A stretch of DNA of 64,000 nt from Actinopolyspora mortivallis DSM 44261 (GTDB lineage: Bacteria > Actinomycetota > Actinomycetes > Mycobacteriales > Pseudonocardiaceae). Under the pieces are notes generated by a model that was given only the letters and a program-made list of their open reading frames with translations, made no database searches and was not told where the DNA came from. Where the stretch lies: positions 3,667,899 through 3,731,898 of the forward strand of contig NZ_KB913024.1 in the NCBI RefSeq assembly GCF_000384035.1. Reading direction: 5' to 3'. Shown piece by piece: positions 30,145-39,245 of this stretch (position 1 is its first letter; the number at the start of each line of letters is the position of its first letter). Position numbers and translations under genes: made by a program.

Positions 30145-31155
30145 TCACCGGGTGCGCAGCCGGGGGTCGATGACCGCGTAGGCGAGGTCGACCACGAGGT
30201 TGACCAGCACGTAGACCATGGCCGTGGCCATGATCACCACTTGGAGCACCGCGTAGTCCTGCCGCTGGAAACCGAGCGAGAGCGCCTGTCCGATCCCGGC
30301 TATGTTGAAGACCTGCTCGGTGAGCACCGCCCCGGACAGCAGCGCCCCCGTCTGCAACCCCACGGTGGTGACCACGGGCAGCATCGCGTTGCGCAGGACG
30401 TGCCGGGTGCGGATCACCGCCGCGCCGAGCCCCTTGGCCCGGGCCGTGCGCACGTAGTCCTCCTCCAGCACGTCGAGCACCGAGGCCCGGGTGATGCGGA
30501 AGATCACCGCGAAGGGGATGGTGGACAGGGCGGCGGCGGGCAGCAGCAGGTGCAGCAGGGCGTTCCACGCCGCGTCCCACTCCCGGGTGAGCAGCCCGTC
30601 CAGCACGTAGAAGCCCGTGGCGTGCGTGGCGTTCGTCCCCGCCTCCTGACGACCGGAGGCGGGCAGCAGGCCCAGTTCGATCGCGAAGACGTACTTCAGC
30701 AGGAAGGCCAGGAAGAACACCGGAACCGCCACTCCCAGCAGCGACCAGGTGATGCTCAGGTTGTCCAACCAACCGCCCTGACGACGTCCGGCGACGTAGC
30801 CCAGCGGAATGCCCACCAGCACCGCGATCGTCAGCGCCAGCACCGAGAGTTCGATCGTGGCCGGCATCCGCTGGAGGAACACCTCCAGGGCGGGGGTCCC
30901 CGGCTGCACCCCGGTGGAGACACCGAAGTCGCCGGTGACCGCACGCCCCAGGAACCTCCAGTACTGCACGTACAGCGGCTGGTTCAGCCCGAGCTGCTCG
31001 ACCAGTTCGGCCCTGGACCGCTCGGTGGCCCGTTCCCCCAGCAGCGCGGACACCGGGCCTCCCGGCAGGGCGCGCAGCCAGGCGAACAGCAGCAGCGACA
31101 GCACGAGCGTGACGATCACGAGCTGCCCGAGTCGTCGGACGGTGTAGCGAAGCAC
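30145..31155 (-). CDS. Oligopeptide/dipeptide ABC transporter permease (DppB/OppB type)
   Basis: This is a 336-aa permease with six transmembrane helices. It begins LRYTVRRLGQLVIVTLVLSLLLF, the standard DppB start, and has RYVxQYWRFLGRAVTGDFG-like and EAA-loop (RAKGLGAAVIRTRHVLRNAML) motifs. The periplasmic-side loop between helices 1 and 2 is long, as usual. GTG start; the gap to DppC is 168 bp and holds no other gene. Confidence 0.9.
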   Translation of the reverse strand: MLRYTVRRLGQLVIVTLVLSLLLFAWLRALPGGPVSALLGERATERSRAELVEQLGLNQPLYVQYWRFLGRAVTGDFGVSTGVQPGTPALEVFLQRMPATIELSVLALTIAVLVGIPLGYVAGRRQGGWLDNLSITWSLLGVAVPVFFLAFLLKYVFAIELGLLPASGRQEAGTNATHATGFYVLDGLLTREWDAAWNALLHLLLPAAALSTIPFAVIFRITRASVLDVLEEDYVRTARAKGLGAAVIRTRHVLRNAMLPVVTTVGLQTGALLSGAVLTEQVFNIAGIGQALSLGFQRQDYAVLQVVIMATAMVYVLVNLVVDLAYAVIDPRLRTR

Positions 31156-31197
31156 TCCGGCCCCCTGGTGTCGCGGTCCGCGTCACGGCCATGCCCG

Positions 31198-32883
31198 TCA
31201 GTTCTCCACCCGCACCGTGGAGAACCGCTCGGCGGTCAACGGGGACGGGACCAGCCCCTCGACATCCGGGGAGGTGACGATGGCCGGGGGTGAGTGGGCC
31301 AGCGGAACGGCGGGCAGGTACTCCGACTTCAGGTCCCGGTTGATGTCGGCGTACATCCGCTCCCGGCTCTTCGGGTCGGGTTCCCGGTCGGCTGCTTCGA
31401 GCCGGTCGGCCAGCTCCCCGCCCCAGGGGGCCGGTTCGGTGTAGAACTGGTTGTTCGTGCTGCCGAAGAAGGTCCCGATGAAGTTGTCCGGGGAGTTGTA
31501 GTCACCGGTCCAGCCGAGCAGGAAGACCTGCGCCCGGCCCTGGTTCACGTCCGAGATGTAGCCGCCGTTCCACGGTTTGCTGACCGGTTTCACCCGGATC
31601 CCGGCCTCGCGGAGATCCCCGGCGATGGCGTTGAAGATCCCTCGCGGATCGGGCATGTACGGCCGGGTCACCTGGGTGGGCCACCAGAACTCGATTTCCA
31701 GGTTCGGATGCCCGGCCTCCCGCAACAGTTCACGCGCCCGTTCCGGGTCGTGGGGGTACTTCGTGGTGTCCGGGACGTGACCGTCCACAGAGTCCGGATA
31801 GAACAGCTCGGCCACCTCGGCTCCCGCGGGAAGGTTGGCCTCGACCAGGTTGCGTCGGTCGACGGCGTGGGCCAGTGCCTGACGGACCCGCAGGTCACGC
31901 AGCGCCGGGTTGTCCCGCTGCGAGATCCCCATGTAGAGAATGTTGAACGGGTCGCGGACCCGGACGTCGAAGCCCTGCTCCCGCAGGGAGGCCAGATCGG
32001 CCGGGTTGGGGTAGTCGTAGCCGTCGATCCCCCCGGAGAGCAGTTCCTGCTTGCGCACGGACTCGTCGGGGATCACCTGGAAGACGAGCCGGTCCACTCC
32101 CGCCTTCCGCCCCCAGTAGTCCTCGTTGCGTTCGAGCACCACGGACTGGTTGCTCTCGTCGTGGGAGGCGAACTCGAACGGACCCGTTCCCGTGGGGTGT
32201 TTCCGGGCGTATTCGGAGTACTCGAAACTGGATCCACGGGCGCGGACCTCGTCGGCCCCGTACTTCTCCATCGCGGTGGGGGACTGGATGCTGAAGGGGT
32301 CCAGCCCCAGGGCGTCCGGGAACTTGGAGGTCGGTCTGGTGAGTTCGAGCACCACGGTCCCCGCCTCGGGGGCTTCGCAGGAGGAGTACAGCGAGGGCCT
32401 CTCGTCCGAGGCGAACCCTCCGAAGGTCTCGATCCAGTAGTAGGACAGCGCCGCGTTCTGCCCGGGACCGGTCTGGTGGTACCAGCGTTCGAAGTTGGCG
32501 CAGACCGCCTCGGCGTCGAACGGGGTCCCGTCGTGGAACTCGACGCCCTCCCGCAGGTGGAACGTCCACCGCGTACCGTCCTCGGAGGACTCCCAGTCCG
32601 TGGCCAGCTCCGGTTCGATCTCGGCGGTTCCCGGCGCGAAACCGACGAGGCCCTCCATCATCTGCCGGGTCACCCGGAAGGTCTCACCGTCGGAGGCGTA
32701 GAAGGGATCGAACAGGGCGGGAGCACCGGCGGCCCCGAAGACGAAGGTGTCCCCGCCGTCCCCCTGGCGCTGGGACTGCACGCACGCGGACAGCGAGACG
32801 GCCAGCACGGCGGCCAACCCGGCGGCCGTGATCGCACGTCCCGATCGCGAGGGGCGGGACCCCGTCGAACTGCCTACACCCAT
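31198..32883 (-). CDS. Peptide ABC transporter substrate-binding lipoprotein (SBP family 5)
   Basis: This 561-aa extracellular binding protein is anchored by a lipid at the lipobox LSAC near residue 33, after an Arg-rich n-region and a hydrophobic core (AAGLAAVLAVSL). The family 5 fold is shown by the cluster-B domain around FHLREGVEFHDGTPFDAEAV, later LRDLRVRQALAHAVDRRNLVEA, and ARELLREAGHP. It captures oligopeptides and delivers them to the DppBC channel. The ATG has GGAG upstream. It is the first gene of the five-gene operon, with its promoter in 32884-33063. Confidence 0.92.
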   Translation of the reverse strand: MGVGSSTGSRPSRSGRAITAAGLAAVLAVSLSACVQSQRQGDGGDTFVFGAAGAPALFDPFYASDGETFRVTRQMMEGLVGFAPGTAEIEPELATDWESSEDGTRWTFHLREGVEFHDGTPFDAEAVCANFERWYHQTGPGQNAALSYYWIETFGGFASDERPSLYSSCEAPEAGTVVLELTRPTSKFPDALGLDPFSIQSPTAMEKYGADEVRARGSSFEYSEYARKHPTGTGPFEFASHDESNQSVVLERNEDYWGRKAGVDRLVFQVIPDESVRKQELLSGGIDGYDYPNPADLASLREQGFDVRVRDPFNILYMGISQRDNPALRDLRVRQALAHAVDRRNLVEANLPAGAEVAELFYPDSVDGHVPDTTKYPHDPERARELLREAGHPNLEIEFWWPTQVTRPYMPDPRGIFNAIAGDLREAGIRVKPVSKPWNGGYISDVNQGRAQVFLLGWTGDYNSPDNFIGTFFGSTNNQFYTEPAPWGGELADRLEAADREPDPKSRERMYADINRDLKSEYLPAVPLAHSPPAIVTSPDVEGLVPSPLTAERFSTVRVEN

Positions 32884-33063
32884 CGCTCACTCCGGTGTGT
32901 CGTATCTCTCAGAGTGATGCAGACAGTAACCCTGCGAGTGTCCTGCGATCAGGAACCGGGCATTACGATCCCGCTACGATACCGGGAGAAAAAACCGGCA
33001 AATCCGCGAAAACGGTGGGCATCCCGGACACGTTCGGCGTTGCCCACGCTGCCGACGAATCCC

Positions 33064-33699
33064 TCACCCGGCGGGGGTCACCACGAAATCGGCCCGCTGT
33101 CCGGTGCGGTCGACCTCGAACCAGTGGCGTTCGAACTCCTGCCACCGCAGCAGCTCCGCGCGACTGTCCACACCGTCCCGGGCCACGGCGCGCGCCAACC
33201 TCGTTGCGGCGTCGGCGAGTTCCGTCCACACCGCGGTGGTCACCCGCCCGGCCAGTTCCGCCCGGCCGGAGGAAACCCCTTCCAGCACCAGCACGTCGGG
33301 CACGGGAACCTCCACGGTGCCGCCCGTGACCGGAACCCCCTCCGGCCACTCGACCCGCCGGTACCGGCCGGGCCGTCCGCGACTCAACGGCTCCAGCACC
33401 CCGGAACGCAGCCGAGGCCACCACCGCACCGGCTCTTCCCAGGTGGCGAAGTCGTCGGTGGGCACCAGCACCGTGGCCACCCCACGGGCACGCAGCCGGG
33501 CGAGCACCCGCGCGGCGAACGTGGACTTTCCGGACCCGGAGGGGCCGTCGATCGTGACCAGCCGCACCGGCCCGAGCCCGGGAGAACCGCGCAGCACGTG
33601 CCCGGCCACCGCCTCGGCCGCGGTGTCGTCGGCGCGGCCGCGCCACGCGCTCGCGGAAGTACCACCGACCGGAAGATCCCCCCGCCGAGGGACACTCAC
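33064..33699 (-). CDS. Uridine-kinase-like P-loop NTPase
   Basis: This is a 211-aa protein with Walker [18 protein letters not shown] (near residues 50-66), a [13 protein letters not shown] segment like the substrate loop of uridine/phosphoribulokinase-type kinases, and [11 protein letters not shown] as Walker B. The C-terminal [14 protein letters not shown] is typical of actinobacterial homologues. It probably phosphorylates a small metabolite; the substrate is not certain. The GTG start overlaps the recR stop by 4 bp, so it is translationally coupled to recR. Confidence 0.8.
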   Translation of the reverse strand: MSVPRRGDLPVGGTSASAWRGRADDTAAEAVAGHVLRGSPGLGPVRLVTIDGPSGSGKSTFAARVLARLRARGVATVLVPTDDFATWEEPVRWWPRLRSGVLEPLSRGRPGRYRRVEWPEGVPVTGGTVEVPVPDVLVLEGVSSGRAELAGRVTTAVWTELADAATRLARAVARDGVDSRAELLRWQEFERHWFEVDRTGQRADFVVTPAG

Positions 33700-34292
33700 A
33701 CCGACCGTCTCCCGGACAACGCCCTGCCGAGGGTGAGCTCGTCGGCGAACTCCAGGTCACCGCCCATCGGCAGCCCCGAGGCCAGGCGGGTGACGCTCAA
33801 CCCCGGGAAGTCCTGCAACAGCCGGACCAGGTAGGTCGCCGTGGCCTCGCCCTCGGTGTTCGGGTCGGTGGCGATGATGATCTCGGTGATCTCGTCCGTG
33901 CCGATCCGGTTGACCAGATCACGGATGCGCAGCTGGTCCGGCCCCACCCCGGAGAGCGGATCGAGCGCGCCGCCGAGCACGTGGTAACGCCCCCGGAACT
34001 CGCGGGTGCGTTCGACGGCCAGCACGTCCTTGGGCTCCTCCACCACGCACACCACGCGCGGGTCGCGCCGCGTGTCCCGGCAGATCCGGCATCTCGTCTG
34101 CTCCGAAATGTTGCCGCAGACCTCGCAGAAGACCACGCCCTCCTTCACACGTTGCAGCGCGTCCTGCAGACGTGTGACGTCCGCCGGTTCGGCGGACAGC
34201 AGATGGAAGGCGATGCGCTGCGCGCCCTTCGGACCGATTCCCGGCAGTCTGCCGAGTTCGTCGATCAGATCCTGGACAGGCCCTTCGTACAC
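33696..34292 (-). CDS. recR: Recombination protein RecR
   Basis: This is a 198-aa RecR with an N-terminal helix-hairpin-helix ([20 protein letters not shown]), a four-cysteine zinc finger ([16 protein letters not shown]) and a TOPRIM domain ([17 protein letters not shown] ... [15 protein letters not shown]). It works with RecF and RecO to load RecA at gaps. GTG start with GGGAG upstream. It follows ybaB by 10 bp in the conserved dnaX-ybaB-recR order. Confidence 0.96.
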   Translation of the reverse strand: MYEGPVQDLIDELGRLPGIGPKGAQRIAFHLLSAEPADVTRLQDALQRVKEGVVFCEVCGNISEQTRCRICRDTRRDPRVVCVVEEPKDVLAVERTREFRGRYHVLGGALDPLSGVGPDQLRIRDLVNRIGTDEITEIIIATDPNTEGEATATYLVRLLQDFPGLSVTRLASGLPMGGDLEFADELTLGRALSGRRSV

Positions 34293-34302
34293 TCGTCTCC
34301 CG

Positions 34303-34662
34303 TCACATCCCGGGCAGACCGAGTCCGCCCATGTCCATACCGCCCTGGCCGCCGAGCGCGTTGGTCAGCGGCCCCATCTTCTCGCTCTGCAACTCCTGGG
34401 CGGCCCGGTTCGCGTCCCGAACGGCGGCCACCACCATGTCCGCGAGGGTCTCGGTGTCCGAGGGGTCGACCACCTTGGGGTCGATGGTCATGGACTGCAA
34501 CTCCCCGGCACCGGTGACGGTGGCGGTCACCATGCCGCCACCGGCGGTTCCCGTCACCTCCGAATCGGCGAGTTCCTGCTGAGCGGTCATCAGCTGCTGC
34601 TGCATCTGCTGAGCCTGCTTCATGATTTCCTGCATGTTCGGCTGCTGGCCACCAGGTTGCAC
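34303..34662 (-). CDS. ybaB: YbaB/EbfC family nucleoid-associated protein
   Basis: This is a 119-aa nucleoid-associated DNA-binding protein. The helical dimerisation arm is [22 protein letters not shown], followed by the beta-sheet core [21 protein letters not shown] and a Gly/Met-rich tail. The GTG at 34660-34662 is supported by GGAGAGGAG six bases upstream. It lies between dnaX and recR as in most bacteria. Confidence 0.93.
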   Translation of the reverse strand: MQPGGQQPNMQEIMKQAQQMQQQLMTAQQELADSEVTGTAGGGMVTATVTGAGELQSMTIDPKVVDPSDTETLADMVVAAVRDANRAAQELQSEKMGPLTNALGGQGGMDMGGLGLPGM

Positions 34663-34816
34663 CGTGGCTCCTCTCCGATCCGGCTGAACCGACCTGTTCG
34701 AGCGAAAAGTCTCGTTTCCTCCCAGCGTAGTCGCCGCCCCGTCCCGGCACCGTGTTGCCCGACCCCGGGACCCCCGCCTCGCGGGGATCCCGGTGGAAAG
34801 CGGGCCGGAGAGCCCG

Positions 34817-36931
34817 TCACCAGTCGATCCGGCGCGCCCCGAGCTCGCTGGCGAACAGCTCGACGGCCTCCTCCTCCGGATCCCGGGGGGCCACGGCCCC
34901 GGACGGAACACCGGCCATCCCCTCCCCGGAGGTCTCGGCGGGCACCTGCCGAACCGGGGGGGGCGTTTCCCCGGGCGGCTCGGCGGGTCCGTCGGGCGGG
35001 GGTTCGGGAACGTCCGGCGGTTCGGGAGGCTCCGGCTCCTCGGGCGGTTCCGGCGGTTCGGGAGGCTCCGGAGGTGCCGGGGGCTCCGGCGGCTCGTCAG
35101 GTGGCGGTTCCCGCCGGGCAACGGAGGGGGTGGGGGTCTCCGGCTCGCCGCGCCCCGTTGCCGCCTGCTCCGCCGCCCGTCCGTTCGTGGTGGGATCCTG
35201 CGCGGCCGGGGGCTCCGGTTCGGCCCGTGCTGGTCGTTCCGGAGCGGGAGCGGGGCCGGGACCGGCTGTCGTCGGGGACGCGCCCGTCCCCTCGGAGGGG
35301 GCGGGCTGTTCCCCCGGCTGCTCACCGTCGACGAGGCACTCGACGGACCACTCCCCGCCCAGCACCTCCCGCATGGCCTCCCGGACGTGCTCGACCCGGT
35401 TGGCCCGCCCGAACTGCTTGCGCAGCCCCTCCGTGGGCATCGAGAGCACCAGGGTGTCCCCCCGCAGCTCCCGCACGTTCGCGTTGAGCAGCAGCGCCTG
35501 GGTGGGCCGGTTGCGTTCGGCCACGGCCCGCAGCAGTTCGTTCCAGGTCTGACGCAGTTCGGCCGAGGACGTGCCTGCGGGTCGGGACTGCCCACCCGTC
35601 TCGGGTTCCGCGCTCCGCTCCTCCCGCGCGGGCGGGTTCGCCGGAGCCGGGGGGGGAGGGGCGGCCGTGGAGTTCGACCCCGTCGGAGCCGCCGGAGCGG
35701 ACTCCTCCGAGGAGGCGGCCGGGGCAGCGCCACGGTTCTCCTCGGCGGGAGTCGCCCGGGCGGGCGGGGCGACCGTCATGCGCCGCTCCACCCGTTCCAG
35801 CCTTTGCAGCAGGGCCTCCTCGGAGGTGGAGGCGGCGGGAAGCATCATCCGCGAGCACAGCAGCTCCAGCACCAGTCTGGGAGCCGTGGCCCCGCGCATC
35901 TCGGACAGCCCCGCGTGCACGATCTCGGCGAAACGGGTCAGGGTCGCCACCCCCAACCGCTCGGCCTGCCGGGCCATCCGCTCGGCCCGGTCGCCCACAC
36001 TGTCGATCAGCCCTCGCTCGCCAGCGTCGGGAACCGAGTGCACCAACATCAGGTCGCGCAGGCGTTCCAGCAGGTCGGAGGCGAAACGCCGCGGATCGTG
36101 TCCGGCCTCGACGACCCGGTCGATCGTGTCGTAGACGGCGGCGGCGTCCTCGGCGGCCAGCCCCTCCACCATGGCGTCGAGCAGCGTCTCGTCGGTCGCC
36201 CCGAGCAGCGCGACGGCACGCTCGTAGGTGATCCCCTCCGCACCAGCTCCGGCCAGCAGCTGGTCGAGCACGCTCAGCGTGTCCCGCGCCGAACCACCCC
36301 CGGCGCGGATGGCCAGCGGATACACCGCCGGATCCACCGTGACGCCTTCCTCGGCGCAGATCCGCTCCAGCAGCTCCCGCAGCTCCCCCGGCGGAATCAA
36401 CCGGAACGGGTAGTGGTGCGTGCGGGAGCGGATCGTGGTCAGCACCTTGTCCGGCTCGGTGGTGGCGAAGACGAAGACGAGATGCTCGGGAGGCTCCTCG
36501 ACGATCTTCAGCAGGGCGTTGAACCCCTGCTGGGTGACCATGTGGGCCTCGTCGATGACGAAGATCCGATAGCGCGACTGCGCCGGGGCGAAGGCGGCCC
36601 GGTCGCGGAGTTCCCTGGCGTCGTCCACTCCGCCGTGGCTGGCGGCGTCCATCTCGACCACGTCGACGCTGCCCGAACCGTCCGGCCCCAGCGCGACACA
36701 GGAGTCACACCGCCCACAGGGCTCGTCCGTCGGTCCTTCGACGCAGTTCAGCGAGCGCGCGAGGATCCGCGCGCTGGATGTCTTGCCGCAACCGCGCGGC
36801 CCGGAGAACAGGTAGGCGTGGTTGATCCGGCGCGCGGCCAGCGCGGTCCGCAGCGGTTCGGTGACATGTGACTGCCCCACGACCTCACCGAAGGTCGCCG
36901 GTCGATACTTGCGATAGAGCGCGAGCGCCAC
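34817..36931 (-). CDS. dnaX: DNA polymerase III subunit gamma/tau
   Basis: This 704-aa clamp-loader ATPase starts [19 protein letters not shown]. Walker A is [18 protein letters not shown], the zinc site is CGRCDSC, Walker B is [10 protein letters not shown], and sensor 1 is [11 protein letters not shown]. After the third collar domain comes a long low-complexity tail rich in Pro, Glu and Ala with [10 protein letters not shown] runs (about residues 600-690), longer than the ordered domains need. The GTG at 36929-36931 is chosen because homologues begin here. No frameshift signal for a shorter gamma form was seen. Confidence 0.95.
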   Translation of the reverse strand: MALALYRKYRPATFGEVVGQSHVTEPLRTALAARRINHAYLFSGPRGCGKTSSARILARSLNCVEGPTDEPCGRCDSCVALGPDGSGSVDVVEMDAASHGGVDDARELRDRAAFAPAQSRYRIFVIDEAHMVTQQGFNALLKIVEEPPEHLVFVFATTEPDKVLTTIRSRTHHYPFRLIPPGELRELLERICAEEGVTVDPAVYPLAIRAGGGSARDTLSVLDQLLAGAGAEGITYERAVALLGATDETLLDAMVEGLAAEDAAAVYDTIDRVVEAGHDPRRFASDLLERLRDLMLVHSVPDAGERGLIDSVGDRAERMARQAERLGVATLTRFAEIVHAGLSEMRGATAPRLVLELLCSRMMLPAASTSEEALLQRLERVERRMTVAPPARATPAEENRGAAPAASSEESAPAAPTGSNSTAAPPPPAPANPPAREERSAEPETGGQSRPAGTSSAELRQTWNELLRAVAERNRPTQALLLNANVRELRGDTLVLSMPTEGLRKQFGRANRVEHVREAMREVLGGEWSVECLVDGEQPGEQPAPSEGTGASPTTAGPGPAPAPERPARAEPEPPAAQDPTTNGRAAEQAATGRGEPETPTPSVARREPPPDEPPEPPAPPEPPEPPEPPEEPEPPEPPDVPEPPPDGPAEPPGETPPPVRQVPAETSGEGMAGVPSGAVAPRDPEEEAVELFASELGARRIDW

Positions 36932-37035
36932 ACCGGCAACGATACGTGCCGACACCGGCCAGCCGGTCACAGGGAGACGCCGCGTCGGAGAGTTCCGAGC
37001 ACGTCTTCGGCCAAGCCCGGGCCGGACGAAAAAAG

Positions 37036-37123
37036 GGGACTCCGCGCACCCGTCAGAGCCCGCTTACCCTTGCTGCCTTCCGGCCCTGGGGGAGTTCGCA
37101 GGGTGGACGCCGCGCGGAGTCCT
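37036..37123 (-). ncRNA. ffs: Signal recognition particle RNA (small bacterial 4.5S type)
   Basis: On the minus strand the conserved SRP domain IV apex GGAAGGCAGCAAGGG is present, with the symmetric internal loop and long outer helix closing as GGACTCCGCGC/GCGCGGAGTCC (37112-37122 and 37036-37048). It ends in a run of T (AAAAAA at 37029-37034 on the plus strand), acting as terminator. It lies just upstream of dnaX. Confidence 0.9.
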
Positions 37124-37239
37124 CGTCCAGTGTAACGCCCGACCCGACGGGCCGTGTTCCCGCCCCCGTCCACCCCGGACCGCCGGACGAGAGGAGGGGG
37201 GTGTCGAAGGTCTTCCGGGCGTGGCGTACACTTTTTCGC

Positions 37240-37325
37240 GGAGGATTGGCCGAGCGGCCTAAGGCGCACGACTGGAATTCGTGTTGGGTTAACAGCCCTC
37301 GCGGGTTCGAATCCCGCATCCTCCG
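37240..37325 (+). tRNA. tRNA-Ser (GGA anticodon)
   Basis: An 86-nt class II tRNA with acceptor arms GGAGGAT/ATCCTCC, a long variable arm and GGTTCGAAT T-loop. The anticodon loop CTGGAAT gives GGA at 37274-37276 (reads UCC/UCU). CCA is not encoded. A -10-like TACACT lies at 37227-37232. Confidence 0.95.
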
Positions 37326-37334
37326 CCGGTGAGA

Positions 37335-37366
37335 AGCCGGGTGCGAGACACCGCACCCGGCTTTTT
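37335..37366 (+). terminator. Rho-independent terminator after tRNA-Ser(GGA)
   Basis: A perfect 11-bp stem (37335-37345 with 37352-37362) and 6-nt loop is followed by TTTT, 10 bp after the tRNA. Confidence 0.9.
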
Positions 37367-37500
37367 CCGTGTCCGGGGCCGGGGGTTCTGTCCGAAGCAC
37401 GGCCCGGTTCCGCCACGGGGCGCGGACACGAAGAGGATTCCCCGGAGACACGACGTCGCGGCGGCTCGCCGTACCGACGGACGGGGGTGCGGAAACGAGA

Positions 37501-37526
37501 ACGCCGGCTGCGTGGGCAGCCGGCGT
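37501..37526 (-). terminator. Terminator after tRNA-Ser(CGA)
   Basis: A perfect 11-bp stem (37501-37511 with 37516-37526) with a 4-nt loop sits 10 bp beyond the minus-strand tRNA and is followed on that strand by TCTCGTTT. Confidence 0.8.
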
Positions 37527-37536
37527 CTTCCTCGTG

Positions 37537-37621
37537 CGGTAGCGGTGGGATTCGAACCCACGGAGGCTCTCGCCTCACGCGATTTCGAGTCGCGCTCCTT
37601 AGGCCGCTCGGACACGCTACC
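37537..37621 (-). tRNA. tRNA-Ser (CGA anticodon)
   Basis: An 85-nt class II tRNA on the minus strand with acceptor arms GGTAGCG/CGCTACC and a long variable arm. The anticodon stem-loop CGCGA-CTCGAAA-TCGCG gives CGA (reads UCG). CCA is not encoded. Confidence 0.95.
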
Positions 37622-37777
37622 GCACACCAGCGTAACGAACGGTTCTCACAGTCGAACGAGGGGGCCCGGTCGTCGAGGCGAGCACGGACGAAACCACGTC
37701 ACGGCGTTGGGCCGCGCGGGCGTCGGAACACCGTCACCGGGCGCGAACGCCCGGCTCGACCGCGGGTTCCGCCCGGT

Positions 37778-38026
37778 TCACTCCTGTTTCCGGTCTCCCC
37801 GCTGGTCGTCGTCGCCGCGCTGGCCACGCAGCTTGTCACGAGCTTCCTGGACCGTCCCCTCGGCACGGTCCTTGAGGTCCTGGCCGCGTTCCTTGGCCTC
37901 TCCTTCGAGACGGTCCCGTTTGCCCGCGTTCTCCACCCGCTGGTTGCCGGTCATCCGGCCGGTCGCCTCCTTGGCCTTGCCGGCCAGTTGTTGGGCCTGC
38001 TGTTTGACCTTGTCGAAAGTACTCAT
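37778..38026 (-). CDS. CsbD-family stress-response protein
   Basis: This is an 82-aa hydrophilic protein of the CsbD-like family: KVKQQAQQLAGKAKEATGRMTG ... repeated G-x-x-K-x-x-G/A-x-x-x-x spacing and a charged Arg/Asp/Gln tail. Such proteins accumulate under general stress and their molecular role is unknown. The ATG at 38024-38026 has AGGAGGT four bases upstream. Confidence 0.85.
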   Translation of the reverse strand: MSTFDKVKQQAQQLAGKAKEATGRMTGNQRVENAGKRDRLEGEAKERGQDLKDRAEGTVQEARDKLRGQRGDDDQRGDRKQE

Positions 38027-38092
38027 CACGACCTCCTTCACCGGGCCACCAGAGGAGTACCCAGCTGTGGACACGAATCACTCTTTGGTGAC

Positions 38093-38626
38093 TCACGTCA
38101 CATCGCGATGTTCGGTGAAGAACCCTTCGAGCAGGGCGGCGCACTCCTCGGCGAGCACCCCGCCGACCACTTCGGGGCGGTGGTTGACCCTGCGGTCCCG
38201 CACCACGTCCCACAGCGAGCCGAGCGCACCGGTACGGGGTTCCCACACTCCGAAGACCACCCGGTCCACCCGCGCCAGCACCAGCGCTCCGGCGCACATC
38301 GTGCACGGCTCGACGGTCACCGCCAGGGTGCACCCGGACAGCCGCCACCCGTCGCCGTGCTCGGCGGCCGCCTCCCGCAGCACCTGGATCTCGGCGTGGG
38401 CCGTGGGGTCGGACAGAGCCTCCCTCCGGTTGGGCGCACCGGCCAGCAGCCGCCCGTCCGGATCGGCCACCACCGCTCCTATCGGAACGTCACCGGTGCG
38501 CACCGCCACGGAGGCGTGTTCGAGCGCGGAGGTCATCAGGGAGCGGTCCCGGTCTCCCGCGAGGGGACCTGCCACTCCCCGTTCCGGACGACCGAATTTC
38601 ACTCGTTCGAGCGAGTTGTCGGGCAC
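38093..38626 (-). CDS. tadA: tRNA(Arg) adenosine-34 deaminase
   Basis: It converts A34 of tRNA-Arg(ACG) to inosine. The zinc/catalytic motifs are HAEI (proton-shuttling Glu) and PCTMC, in the normal spacing. The start GTG overlaps the TAG stop of the preceding gene (TAGTG), so the pair is translationally coupled. The first about 28 residues are longer than in many TadA proteins and may be partly leader; GTG or ATG codons inside this stretch are alternatives. Its substrate tRNA-Arg(ACG) is encoded 4.7 kb away at 43311-43383. Confidence 0.93.
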   Translation of the reverse strand: MPDNSLERVKFGRPERGVAGPLAGDRDRSLMTSALEHASVAVRTGDVPIGAVVADPDGRLLAGAPNRREALSDPTAHAEIQVLREAAAEHGDGWRLSGCTLAVTVEPCTMCAGALVLARVDRVVFGVWEPRTGALGSLWDVVRDRRVNHRPEVVGGVLAEECAALLEGFFTEHRDVT

Positions 38627-39108
38627 TACAGCCGCTCCAACAGCCCGGAGAACTGCTCCCCGAAACCACAGCGCCGAGCGATCATCTCGAGCTGCTCGTC
38701 CGGATACAGGTCCACTTCCTCCATGATCAGCAACAACTCGGCCTCGGGAAGGCCGATGTCGGCCAACAGGGCGAGATTGCCCTCCGGCCAGATCTCGTCG
38801 TCGTCCTCGTCCGGCGGATCGCTACGCAGCAGATCCAGCACGTCGGCGGCTATGTCGTAGTCCAGTGCCGCCGCGGCGTCGGACAACGCGAGCTCCACAC
38901 CGCCGGGCACGGGACGAACCAGCACGAAGAACTCGTCGTCCACATTACACATACCGAGCACCGCTCCCGTGGAACGGAGCTCCCGCAACGCCGTTATCGT
39001 CGCGTCCAGCCCGGTCAGTACCGAGCTGTCGAGGGCGCTGCAACGCCACCGGCCGTCCTCGCGAACAGCGGCGACGGCGAAACCCGCGATCGGTGTCTGG
39101 CCCGTCAT
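38626..39108 (-). CDS. tRNA adenosine deaminase-associated protein
   Basis: This is a 160-aa acidic protein always found beside tadA in actinobacteria, to my knowledge. Sequence features are FAVAAVREDGRWRCSALD, an acidic stretch DPPDEDDDEIWPEGN, and IARRCGFGEQFSGLLERL at the C-terminus. No catalytic motif is visible. The ATG at 39106-39108 is the first reasonable start. Coupling to tadA through TAGTG suggests that the products act together; the biochemical role is unknown. Confidence 0.8.
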   Translation of the reverse strand: MTGQTPIAGFAVAAVREDGRWRCSALDSSVLTGLDATITALRELRSTGAVLGMCNVDDEFFVLVRPVPGGVELALSDAAAALDYDIAADVLDLLRSDPPDEDDDEIWPEGNLALLADIGLPEAELLLIMEEVDLYPDEQLEMIARRCGFGEQFSGLLERL

Positions 39109-39245
39109 GACGCCACGGTAAAGCGTGCGGACTCCACCCGAAAGCACGATTGCGTGGCCCCGGTCACCCCACCGTACGGAGGAGGCTCGCGGCGACCCGG
39201 ACGGCCACGCGGCCGGGGCCGTGTCCCGTGGGGCAGTATTGGGCC

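Noticed and set aside
27976-31293. A 1105-codon plus-strand open frame across the peptide-transporter operon
   Set aside because: It is antisense to four canonical transporter genes. The product is a Gly/His/Gln/Arg mixture without domains.
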